Shown: piece by piece, positions 45,401 to 56,505 of the stretch | Layout of the letters: each line of letters begins with the position of its first letter | Numbering within the stretch: the first letter of the stretch is position 1 | NCBI GenBank assembly: GCA_030272155.1 | Contig: CP126191.1 | Span: forward strand, 7,462,501 to 7,526,500 | Direction: 5' to 3' | From: Tetradesmus obliquus | Lineage: Eukaryota; Chlorophyta; Chlorophyceae; Sphaeropleales; Scenedesmaceae | Length of the DNA: 64,000 bases | Position numbers and translations under genes: made by a program | Notes under the pieces: model-generated | Database searches by the model: none | Told to the model about the DNA's origin: nothing | The model's input: the letters and a program-made list of their open reading frames with translations, nothing else

Positions 45401-47024
45401 GCGGGAGCGGCTGCTGCACGGCAATGACTGGCGCACGATAGCCAAGCAGCAGAAGAAGGCGCAGTTTGGCGCAGCAGCAAAGCAGCTGGCGCAGGAGCGG
45501 CTGAAGGGCATGCTGGAGTCGTTTGAGATGATGTGCCAGATCGAGCAGCAGCAGCAGCTAGGCAAGCAGCACACAGCAGGGGCTGCCGGCAGCAGTGAGG
45601 CCTGCAGCTTGCTGGATGGAGGCGGAGCAGACGAGGCAGCTGTGCTGGCAGCACCCATCAGGGTTGTGTGCTCGCGGCAGGTGAGGCGCGGGTCCCTTTG
45701 CTCTAGGTGTTGTTTGGTTGTGTAGCTGGTGCTGTGCATGTGCGACGGCCTTTCCATCCGTGGGTGCGGGACTGCACAGCAGGTAGCTGCAGGAGGGTCA
45801 AGCGCTGCGCTGCTGCTGCATGGCATCAAGAGAGTTGCGGCAATTACAGTGGTGCCCACACGCCGTGATGCTGTGCACTGCAGGTGAATTCTGGCGGCAT
45901 GTGGGAGCACTGGTGTGAGTTCAGCGCCACCTTGGATGGCAGCAGGCCTGCAGAGCCCGTCACCATCAGCAGCGAGCAAGCAGCGGCGGCGGCAGCAGCA
46001 GCAGCAGCAGGCAGTAAAGGCAAACCTGCCAGCAGCAGCAGTGGTAGTGCCAGCAGCAGCAGTGGCAGTGCCAGCAGCAGAGTTGATGCAGCAGCGGTGT
46101 GTGGGAAGCGGTACAGGCTTGCCGGCATGGGGGTTGATAGCACCCGTGCGCTACCAACCAAGGGCAAGGTGAGCCATGCTGCTGTCAGTAACTGCTGCAG
46201 CATATGCGTAACTCTGCACACTGCACACCTGCTGGCTGGGGTAACTCTGGCAGCGCCCAACTGACACCTGCCCTGCAGCGAACGCACAGTAGCAAAGCGC
46301 TTGCCAGCCACATTCTGCTTGAGGAGGCATGCACTTCAGTGCAAGGAAGCATGTGCCCTGCACATACTCACAGCTAAGCTGCTGACAAGCAACTGCCCTG
46401 AAATCGCTGAGGATCGGCAAGTGCACTTTCTTCCTGCTATTTTGCCTGCAGGTGGCTGTGCACTTCATGGGCAGTGTGGCTGAGGCATTGCTGCAGCTGC
46501 CTGAGGTGCCGCTGCGCAGCAGCACAGCAGCAGACGGCGGCCCGCCACCTGGCCTGTGGCTCACTGTGGGGCTGCTGGCGGCTGATGGCTTCGCGCTGCA
46601 GCTGCGGCTGAAGAAGGCCGACAGGGTGAGCGCTGCAGCAAAGTTTGTAGGCAGCAACCGTCGTTTTGTTGCGTTTTCAGCAAGCAGGGCAACCAGGTCG
46701 TTAGTTCGCGTCTGAATGTGGCAGGCTGCATGCAGTGCAAGCATGCCAGTTCAGCCGCGGTGCTTTCATTTGCACACTGCATGTTCCGCGTCATGTAACT
46801 CATCTAGCCGGCCTTGCCTGACCTTCCCTCTGTTGCAGCCCACCGAGCGGGACCGCACAGAAGGCACATGGTTTGCCTACCACCCTGTCGGTGGTGCCAT
46901 CACAGTGCTGGTGCCGCCAGAGGCGTTGGCGGCTGAGCCAGGCGCCAGCGCAGCAGTCAAAGCCAGGGCAGCAGCGCCAGCCAGCAAGATCAGCGTGATG
47001 GACACAGCCACTGTCAAGCCGTAA
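42487..47024 (+). CDS. ZMYND10: ZMYND10 (dynein axonemal assembly factor) homologue lacking the MYND finger
   Basis: Thirteen exons: 42487-42549, 42645-42767, 42994-43095, 43344-43457, 43660-43789, 44026-44264, 44511-44588, 44729-44799, 44976-45141, 45390-45680, 45884-46168, 46452-46625 and 46839-47024. Total 674 codons (673 aa). The helical-repeat part matches ZMYND10 in order: KQHDAISKLNLQ, LSVLVQELLVIEAWKERLLP, YVLLYHEAAVANLLE, LLELADWAVRKLTHL, LTILRYLSDHVTSLPL, SRLLGAHDAV, DGQVWLSLVNLLVEP, GCLLKLQRHLHELLMDQLP and NDWRTIAKQQKKAQF. ZMYND10 acts in the cytoplasm in preassembly of axonemal dynein arms. Vertebrate proteins (about 440 aa) end in a Cys-rich MYND finger. Here no such cysteine cluster exists. 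Instead about 215 residues continue (MWEHWCEFSATLDG, GKVAVHFMGSVAEALLQLP, GTWFAYHPVGGAITVLVPP). Presence implies a ciliated life stage. Confidence 0.88.
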
Positions 47025-49209
47025 GCGGACCTTCTGGTGGCTATGCCACAGCGACATGCTGCTAGCAGCAGATTCACAGGTTTGATGCAGCAGCACAGCA
47101 GCTGTGGCTGGTGTACTACACCAAGTAGCTGCCATGTGTTGTGTCATCTATGGCACGCTGCTGCTCAGTGAGCGCTCAATGCTGATTTGGTGGCTATGCG
47201 GCACCGCCTTGCTGTGGAACTTGTACTTTTCACACCGCTGCTGCGTTTGCCGTGTCATCAGTGATGGCATTGTGTTTGTTTCTAGTGTTGGAAGCAAGAC
47301 CAGAGGCATGGTTGGAGCAATGAGGGCTGGAAATGAATTAGTTTGAAGATTGAGGACAGTGGAAGGTGGACTATTTATATGCGCTGAACCCAGGTCACCC
47401 CGGCCCACCCAGCAATGGCTGGCATGTAACACATACATGCTGAGGACAGCTTGCAGAATGCCAGGCATGCAGTAACCAACTCGGCCAGATAGTGCACGGA
47501 ACATTGTATTTGTGCAACACACCAACACCTTGTTAAAAGAGTAGCAGCTGCTGCAAATGCAGGACGGAGCAAGCAGTTGCCTGCCTGGCATTGGTGCACA
47601 ACTGGACACTTCCTGCATTGCTGCCTGGAGAGGTGTTGTCAACGCTTTCTGTGCTCGACACCATGTGCAAGTCACAACTGCTGCAGGTAACCGGCTGCAA
47701 ACTACCAGACAAGCATGCTGTCCAGTGATTAAATGTATGAATGTGGAAGGGAGACACACACTGTGAAGGATGTTTGCAATGGCTGCAGACAAGGGGAGCG
47801 CTGATGCAGCCAGCTGGCTTGTTTGCTGGTGGCAGCAGACACAGCACTCATGAAACGTCCATGTAGCAATGCCTCGCAACCATGGTGCAGCCCAAGTACC
47901 AAATGAGAGTTCACAACCATGAGTGCCTGACACCAGGCAGCAGACCTTCCCCACAAACGCAGTCGTTCCAAGCGCAGCCCAACAAGCTGCACAGCTAGGC
48001 AAGGCGCACAGCAAAGACTAAGGCAGCAGAAACATGAAGCACTGTGGAAGCACAAGGGGGTTCCAGCAGCAAAGCAACAGCCAGCTGGTTGCTATCCCAG
48101 CGCCGCTGTGAAACACTTGTGGCCAGCAGCTTTGCCACACTGCGATGATGCTGTGTACGTGCACATGCAGGCATGGATGGCATTCTCCAGATGCACATAG
48201 CAGGCCACCTATAGTAGTGTATGCATGCTGTGCGGTGTGTATAAGCAAGACAGATCAGTACTCCATCTATTGCGCAGACTGCATGTGTGCAGGACAGACT
48301 GCTGGTCCAGGGGACGCTGGAAGACACATGCTGCAACGTTGTGCAGTGCTGGGATGGCTAGGCCTGCTGTTCACTACGCACATCCACACCACTGCCGCCA
48401 GTCGCTGGCACACATTGCACAGAAGCGTATGTGTCGAGAAGCCGACAGGAGCACGCCACACAGCAACCTTGAGTGTAAGCAACATTCAGCTTCAATGGAC
48501 CATTGTCACACTCTGTAGCCGCGGCAAGTGCAAGTGTCGTTGCCCCAATGCTGCATGATGGCAGCGCGTGGTTAGCCAGCAATGCTGCTGCCGCTTCACT
48601 GCTACGGCCAGGTTCAGCAGACAACATGCCCACAGCTGTTGACAACTCCAACCCAAGACATGCAGCAACTTCCAAATGCACTGCTTCACAAAATGATTGC
48701 AGCTGCAACATATTCTCAGCACACCGCATTCATCAAATCAAAAGCATTTAGCAGGAGACAGTCGTTGCACCCCGCATGCGCAGGCATGACAAGCGGGGAC
48801 CGTGCAGCAGCAAGGGCCAATGGCCAGTTGCCAGCAGCAGACAGCGGCAGACTATGAAAGCTATGAAAGCAACTTCACCACCCGACAACCAAATGTTTCC
48901 CGCCCTCAAAATGCCCACCAGCAGCATGCGGCCATCTAAATGAAATGTCACGCCGACATTTGATGTGCCGAAAGGCACTTGTTCCAGCTCGCAGATGCGC
49001 AACAACACCTGGACAGATGAAAGCTCCAATCAAACCACACCGCAACAAGACCAAACCTCTTCCACGGACTCCCAGCGGCTGCCAAATGCAGCAGCCCCAT
49101 TCGCTGTACCCCGGCACTCCATGCGGCGGCCGTCCCAGCAGATCAAGTGCTGTCGCCGCCACACCACACACCCGCCACCACCCGCAAGCTGGCCTGCACC
49201 CGCACCGTG
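47025..49209. other. Intergenic, convergent spacer
   Basis: Holds the 3' UTRs of ZMYND10 (+) and the CBP60-like gene (-). ORFs up to 288 codons occur on the minus strand (about 47148-48014), but they are Cys/His/Ser-rich without a domain. They overlap other ORFs and look like chance. No RNA gene was recognised. Confidence 0.55.
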
Positions 49210-52200
49210 TCACTTGCTGCTCTGCAGCTGCTTGCCTCGCTGCTGCTGCGCCTCCGCATCAATTGCGGCAATCGCTGCCGCAGCCGCCGCATCCATTGCG
49301 CCACCCCTCCCCCGCGAGTTTCCTGCAAGGAAGTCCTGCGGGTTGAACCCTGCAGCATTGCCATCCAGCATACCTTCTAAGGCATTGCCACTCAGCCCAG
49401 TGGCCAGCCCTCCTGCCTCATCACACCCCAGGTGTGCCATGAAGCGCTTGAAGGAGTCGCTGGTGTGGTTGAGGCTGCGCTCCTGGTGCAGGCCCTTGCT
49501 GAGCAGCGCAGCCTCCAGGCTGTCTGTCTCACCCAGCTTCAGCGCACTGCTGAAGGTGCTGGTCAGGTCTGCAATAGGAGACACATTGACATTGCAATCG
49601 GTTGCGTAGCGTGAGAGGCAGCGGGCAGCAGTGGCACGATGCATGTGGCAGAGGGCAGCAGGGTGCAAGCAATGGCAAGCCTAATCCATGAGCCCATCTC
49701 ATCACCAGCAGCGACGCAAGCCAACACTCTCATCAACTACGCCTCCGAACCACCCCCGTAAACCACCAACCCCGCCTCAAACCCAGCCGCCACTCACTCA
49801 TGCCACCCCCCAGCACATCATCGTCCTCAGGCAGCGGCTCAGCAGGCTCATTGTCCCGCTCAGCCAGCGCATCGCCCCGCGCCTGGTTGTACAGCCCCTG
49901 CAGCCGCTCCACATCCTCCGCAGTGAGGCTGGTGAAGTCGGTGATGGGCCGCGCAGCCTCGCCCACAGTGTCGGCTGCGGCGCCACGCGCGACCGGCTTG
50001 TGGCGCTCACGGCCTGTGCGGCAGCGGTGAGCAGCAGCAGCAACAGTAAGGCATGCGAGGAGAGCAGAATGCGTGTGCATGACCAGCAGCAGCAGCTGAT
50101 CAAGATGCTGCTGCAGGCAGGACATGCTCTTCTGCAGGGCACCAAGTGAGTGCAAGCAGCTGCCCTGTAATGCGTGCACCTGCGCATGCCCAATTTAACA
50201 CCAGCAGACCCATTTGTGCAAACAGCCATGCAGCAGGCAGGTCCAGCAGTAGTACTCTGGCCACTCACTTGCAGTCATGAACAGCACACCCTGGCTCTCA
50301 GGATCTGCCACAGCCTGCAGCTCGCCAGCAGTGCGGCCCCGCTTGCCCACACCAGCTGCCTTGCCGCCTTCAATGCTGACGCTGCCATCCACGTCACTCG
50401 CAGCTGCACCACCAAACACCATCTGCCCAACAGCAGCACCACCTGCCCCGCCAGAGAGGCCCATGAGCTCCTGTGCCGCATGCTGCTGCTGCTGCTGCTG
50501 CTGCTGTGGTGTGATGCCACGCTGCAGCGCATCTCGCAGAGCGAGCTCCACAGCATCCATGTGATGCTGCATCATGAACACAGACCCAGCAGCCTCCTCA
50601 GCAATAGGCGGCAGCAGCTCATCCTCATCATGCAGCTGCTGCTGCTGCTGCTGCTGGTTTGTTTGCTGTGGTAGCTGCTGCTGTGCCGCAGCCTGCGCCT
50701 GCTGCATGTGCGCCTGCAGGCGAGCTAGCCCCATAGCCATCGCCTGCTGCTGCTGCTGCTGCTGCTGCTGGCCATGCAAGCTGTTTGGCACTTGCTCACT
50801 GTGTGTGCGCAGCGCCATGGCTGCACTGTGGCTGCCTAGCATCGCCTCGCTCTGCGTGCGCAGAGCCATGGCTTCGCTTTGGCTGCGCATCATGGCTGCT
50901 GCTGCTGCAGCTGCTGCGGAGCTCTGCATTGTCTCGCTCTGCATGCGCAGCTGCTGTAGCTGGTCCAGCTGCAGGCAAGGCGGCAGAGTGAGCAGCACAC
51001 GCGCAGGTGGTTAGGGAGGGCGCTTGGCAGCATGTGATCAGCCTGGTGCAGCTTGCGGCTGCGCTAGCGATACATGTGGCAATAGCCACACACACTAAAT
51101 GGCACATGCATCAAGCTGCAGAGCTAACAGGGACCGCGCACGCAGACTGGCTGATGCTCGCAACCGGCACCCCCTCTAAAATTGACAGGTTGTCAGTGAC
51201 GATAAAAACAGCAACAGCACAGTGACAAGGAAGCACGTGTAGCACATATGTTGGTACGCTGCTGCCATGTTCACCTGCTGCTGCATGGCCTCAGGCCCAA
51301 AGCCGTTGGCCTCCTGCAAGCCAGCACCAGCCATGCTGGGATAACCACCACCCTGCAGCTGCTGCTGCTGCTGCTGCAGCACCTGCTGTTGTGGCAGGCT
51401 TGAATACTGCTCTGCTGCGTCCTCGGGCACTGCTGCAAGTGCAGCCTGAGGTGCTGCTGAGGCTGCGGGGCCTGCCGCTGCTGCTGCTACTGCCTGCGCT
51501 AGCCGCTGCTGGATGGCCAGCTCAGCAGGCGCTGCGCTGCCCTGCTGCATGCCTGCAGTACTGACGGGTGCGGTGGTGAGTGCTGCAGTACTGGCTGGTG
51601 CAGCCAGCAGCCCCTGTGAGGCTGTGCGCAGCGCCGTGACAGGCCAGTTGGTGACGTAATCCTACAGCAGCAGCAGCAGCAGCGGCGGCGGTAGATGCGT
51701 TACAAGCAGCATGCCAGCTTCAGCTTGTAGTCCTGCCACCCACCAACCATGCTTGCTGCTGCTGCGACTGCTGTTATGCAGTACATTCAGCACTGCTGCA
51801 GTAGTGTTGCTGCAAGCACTGCCCTGCTGCAGCTCCGCGTATGCTCTGCTGCTGATGTTGCTCTCTACCTCCGCTGCTGCACATCATCACAGACGCATGC
51901 ACACACCACTAGCGTGCTCACCCACAAGCTGCATTGGTGCCTGCCAATCATCATCACCTGAAGCCACAGCTGCAGACCAGTGCAAAAACAGGCCAGTGCA
52001 GAAACAGGCCAGTGCAAGAAAAACACATATGCAGAGAGCACCCCCAGCAGCATTCCACACTGTCATGCAGGCGCAGTGTTGTTGCGCCACTCACGATCTC
52101 CTCCTGCAGCACCTGCCAGCCCGGGTGGCTGGGCTCCCTCCAGGCCGCCTCAGCCTGGCGGCGCCACTCCAGCAGCTGCGGGTGCTGGTGGATGTCAGAC

Positions 52201-55200
52201 AGCAGCATCACCTGCAGCAGGGTGTGGCACGTCGCACCAGCAGCAGAGGTTTCTAGGCCATCTATAATACAAGTGGGTTTGCTGGAATGGTTGACAAGAT
52301 AAGGAGGCACACTGCGACGCGCTATCAATGGAGAGTCATGCGCTGCCAGCAGCTGTCATGCGGGCACTAGCAGCAGGGCGCCCTCTGCAGGCCGGCACGT
52401 GTGTGGGTGGCTGTCTCCTGCAAGCAGTGCTGGGCACCACAGCAGCACGTGCCAGCACACAACAGTGCAGCAGTCCAATCAACTCGTTACTATCATCACC
52501 GAGGCTCCCCACCTGCACCACTGCTGTGCCGTCTGGGCGTGTCACGCGCTGCGCCACGCCAGCCGGCTTGTCCATGTTCTGCACCTGCGCCTGCTTCGTG
52601 GCGTACAGCAGCCCGCAGCCATTGGAGCCGGGCGAGTACCACACCCGGAACGCGTTGTCATCATAGACCACCTTATCAGCCAGCACCGCGCGCAGGAAGT
52701 CCCACTTGTGGCGGTGCCGCCCGCGCATGTTGAGCAGCGCCAGCAGCTTGTCCTCCACCTGCCTGCTTTGCAGGAGGCGCAGTTTGGAGTTTTCACATGC
52801 AGCGCAGCAGCAAGAAAGTGATACTTTGCTTGCTCATAACCAACATGCTTGAGTGGTCTATGGCAAGCATCCAACAAAGTGGCTGCCTTTGATAGTCACA
52901 GCGTGACCAGTTGCTAATCACCACCGCCATCACCTACTGTAATATGTAAGCTGTAAAGCACACATGCTCACCTGTTGGTGTCGACATACTCCAGCAGCTG
53001 CTTCAGGCTCTGCACGCTGTCCACGCACTCCAGCGGCACGTCCCGTCCCAGCCACGCGCGCGCGTCCTTGAGCCGCGCCGCCGTGATGGCGCCGATGTAG
53101 CGCAGCCGCGTGAGCTCGTCCCTGTAGTGAGGGTAGGCGCTCTTGCGGTAGTCGTTCAGCGCGCGCTGCGTCTTCACCTGCAGCCGCGGTGGAGAGGTGG
53201 CCGCAAACGTCAGCAGGGAGAGATAGTGACCCAGGTAAGACATGAAGCAGTGTGTGGCGGTTTGAGTTTGCATGCACGGTGTTTGCAATCTGCAAATGTG
53301 CAGTTTACCGGGCCCCATGACGCTGCGCCCTGCCTCGCGACGAGAGCGTTGATCACCGTACTTGTCACGCCCTCCACACCGCGTGACGCACACTCACCAC
53401 AAAAGTGTTGGACACGGCCGGGGCCACGCCTTCGACAGGCACCGGGTTGCCCAGCTCGTCACGCCGCATGGCCAGCGCCAGCAGCCGGAAGTGGCCCGTG
53501 GTGGCGCCGTCACCAAAGTGGAAGGTGTCGTTCTTGTCAGTGACAAACACCTCCGGCAGCTTGGCGCGGCCGTTCTGCAGGCGTGTGCAGGTGGGGTTGC
53601 CAGAAGCACAGGTGAGGTTGTGGCGGATGGAGAGCAGGTGGGGTTCAGGCAACAGTGCGGAGCAGCAGCTGTGCTTGGGACGATGATGTGTAAGCAAGGC
53701 AGTGGAAGCAGTAAGTAGACTTCAACGACAGCTTCAGCTTGATCTGTTGTGGGGCAAACAAATGCTGTGCATAGAGGTTGCAGTCCAGTGCGGCAATGTG
53801 GCTGGCTCGCTGGCTGTTGACCAGAGGCATCCACGCAACTCTTGCTCATTGTCACCATCAGCAGCTGCCTCACCTGCAGCGCCACCACCACTGTGCCGAC
53901 ATGGATGGCCCTATTGGTGCCGTAGCACTGCAGCAGCGGCACACCCTGCAGCACGCCGCAAAACCCAGCAACAGCAGCAGCCACAGCACGTAAAGGAGCT
54001 GCCAAGGGCTGCCTCTGGCAGGGCAGTGCATGTGCGCAGGCTGGCCCTTCCCAGCCACTGCAGGTTTGGCATGCTGATGATGATGCCTGTGCTCCAGCGC
54101 ACATACTTTGGCAGCATTGTGCAGGCAGGAAAAGATGTAGATAAGCAAGCTGCCAACCAAGGTAGCAGTGCCGGCCGTGGTATTCATGCCTGAGCTTTTG
54201 AGGAGCAGTAACATGCAGTGGCTTTCCCGTGGCTCCCACCTCGTCTGATGTGTGCAGCTCCATGATGGTGGCCAGGGGGTCAGGCGCAGTGCTGTTGTAG
54301 GCGTCACCATCAATCACAGACAGCTGCAGGTGACAGCACAGCGAGTTGGTGCGCATAAATTAGCCAAACACCAACAACCAGGCATGTAAGGTGCCTATAA
54401 TCATGATGCTGTGTCATGCAGCGATGCAGCAGCAACTAACAGCGCTTTGCATGCAGCAGCTGTTGTTGACAACATACACTGGTGTTCTGGGGAGCACGAA
54501 GCAAGTCAGCAGCTGCTGTTGGCTGTGCCATGTCGCAGAATGTCTCACACTGCTGGTGCAAGCATACACATTACACTGCCGTTGTGCAGCCATGCTCTGT
54601 GGTACCAGTTGCAGCTGGCACGCTGCATGAGCTACCCCGCTGAAGCATCACTGCCTTCTGCTGGTGCGGTACCACTGCCTTGTCCTACTGCAGCAGCTGG
54701 CATTGCTGACTCAGCCCACACACAACATTGCCAGCACACCTGCACCTCCACGCCAGGCGCTGAATACACCTCCCCGCTGACTTGGTTGATGAGGTCCACA
54801 AATATCTCCGCCTCGCAGCGCGTACGCAGCACCTGGTTGTCTGCATACGCCTCATCAAAGTTGTCATCGCCGCCGCATGTCTTGTGCGGGTTGTTCTTGC
54901 ACAGCATGCAGTCCTGGCTGACGCAGCCGAGGAACCTGAGCGGCGTGTGTAGCATGTGAGAGTGTGGCAGGGCGTGACCGGCTGAGGATGCAGCGCTGGA
55001 GAGTAATCTGCACACTGCAGGCCGTCACACTTGTATGGCATGCTGGCTGCTGCTAGTGATGTTGCTGGTGCTGCCTGCAACTGCTGTGCTTGCTGCTGCT
55101 GTGACACTGCACTGCTGCAGCTGCCTGCGGCGCATTGCTGTTGAGCGTCGACAGCCCCTGTCACGCGCAAGTAGGGAGCTGCAGCTGCAGCATGCACAGC

Positions 55201-55552
55201 TCACAAAGCTGATGCTGTGTGTCCTGCAAGCACACCTGCACTTGTGGTTGAACTTCAGCTCAAGCTGTGCATGCCCGCTGGTGTCCTGAGCGCTGATGGA
55301 ATACAGCGCCCGGCTGAAAGCCAAATCCAGCTGCTGCTGCGTTATGCCAGGCACCAGCTCTTGTGCAAACACCACTGCAAAGTGCTTGATCCTGTCCAGC
55401 ACGTGATCCTGCGGCAACGTTGCGATGCATTGGGTGGGTCAGGCTGTGCACCGATACTGCTGCTGCTACTGCTGCTGCCAGCAACACGGCTGAGCACCAC
55501 GCACCTCCAGAGCCTGGCCACGCAACCCATTCTGCGTGCCACCGCCCTGCAT
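49210..55552 (-). CDS. CBP60-like (calmodulin-binding protein 60 family) protein
   Basis: Exons right to left: 55552-55505, 55408-55236, 54935-54740, 54323-54240, 53945-53874, 53574-53398, 53177-52972, 52762-52513, 52211-52095, 51661-51275, 50968-50269, 50013-49798 and 49568-49210. Total 995 codons (994 aa). Conserved CBP60 order is visible: EIFVDLINQVSGEV then LSVIDGDAY, GVPLLQCYGTNRAIHVGTV, then ITFTD-like VFVTDKNDTFHFGDG, then GHFRLLALAM. SNTFVVKTQR follows, then YRKSAYPHYRDELTRLRYIG, and a helical region ending DDNAFRVWYSPGSNGCGLL. CBP60 proteins in land plants are calmodulin-binding transcription factors in immunity. A CX4CX2CX7C cluster (C78-C94) precedes the core. Residues 570-800 are Gln-rich with SEAM-type repeats. 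Exon 1 gives MQGGGTQNG; upstream ORF extensions start at GTG or TTG. Family call is by pattern; calmodulin binding is not demonstrable here. Confidence 0.72.
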
Positions 55553-56505
55553 GGGGCGGTGCTGCGCTGGATCTTGCCACTGGCGAGCAGCTGGGACTAA
55601 TGCAATTCCCTTCTTCTGACCAAAGCGCTCACTCAGTACCCCAATAACACGTAGTCGTAATCGTTTTTTGATCTCTGAACGACCACCACAAGCACCGCAC
55701 TGTTGCTCAATACGAGGCACTCCGTGGAATTCTGCAGGGTTGCGACAGCTTTGATAAGTGGCTTTGCCCGGCTGGGTTACGGCGTAAACGTTGCTCACTG
55801 AAGGGGGCACTCCTCGGACTGTTAGTATCGACGAGCTACCTGTCACAGTGTGAAGGCCAATTGAAGCTCACCTAACTGACAACGCCGCAGCGCTCGCCAC
55901 TCAGAGCCCGCCGATCGCGTTAAACACGAAATTCTTTGGGATGTTGTCGTCTGCAAGGGCCTTCCAGTGAGATCTTCGTGCCCGCTGCACAATGACGTTC
56001 CTGCAGGCCTGGTGTGCCAGCCTGGAGCATCAAACAAGCTTAAGTGCAGCAGCTGAAGCCGAGCTACAGCCAACCACGTGTTTGATTTGTGCATACACAT
56101 TTGTGGTGCCGAACAGACTCGCAAAGGAACACTCGAACACCTGCTGCTAACCAGAAGGCTATCCAAGGTTGGCAGCAGCCACTCCTACGTCGAAGAGTAT
56201 GATGACGCACGGCAGGGCCTGCGCTTAAGTTCACAGTCAACGCCAATATCAGCCGGCCAAAGAGGACAAGTTATCTGCAGAATCAAGCTGTGTATCTGGT
56301 CTATTGATGCAAGGTGACCCTACAGCAGCAAAAGCAGAAGATGCAGCAATGTCAGCAAGCTTGAAGCTTGCCTCAGGGCGGGCACACCACACCACACCAC
56401 ACGACGCTCAGTGGCACAACACAGCATTCCTGCTGCGATATAGCAGACAAGTCCTTGCATCGTTGCTGCACTCAACATTCGCCAACTTCGCAGCCGTCGT
56501 GCACA
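55553..56505. other. Intergenic between two minus-strand genes
   Basis: Contains the upstream region of the CBP60-like gene and the 3' UTR of the ZCCHC10-like gene. A short (ACACC)n run lies at 56382-56402. No coding evidence. Confidence 0.55.

Noticed and set aside
47148-48014. 288-codon minus-strand ORF
   Set aside because: No domain, composition like random GC-rich spacer, overlapping ORFs in other frames, and it lies where two 3' UTRs are expected.
48748-49029. Minus-strand peptide containing VGVTFHLDGRMLLVGILRAG
   Set aside because: Looked briefly like a transposase or enzyme fragment, but it is downstream of the CBP60-like stop, has no conserved motif and no matching splice sites.
55342-55542. 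MGCVARLW start (N-myristoyl-like) for the CBP60-like gene
   Set aside because: Its frame cannot join the next exon, whereas ATG 55552 gives a phase-0 junction with DHVLDRIKHF.
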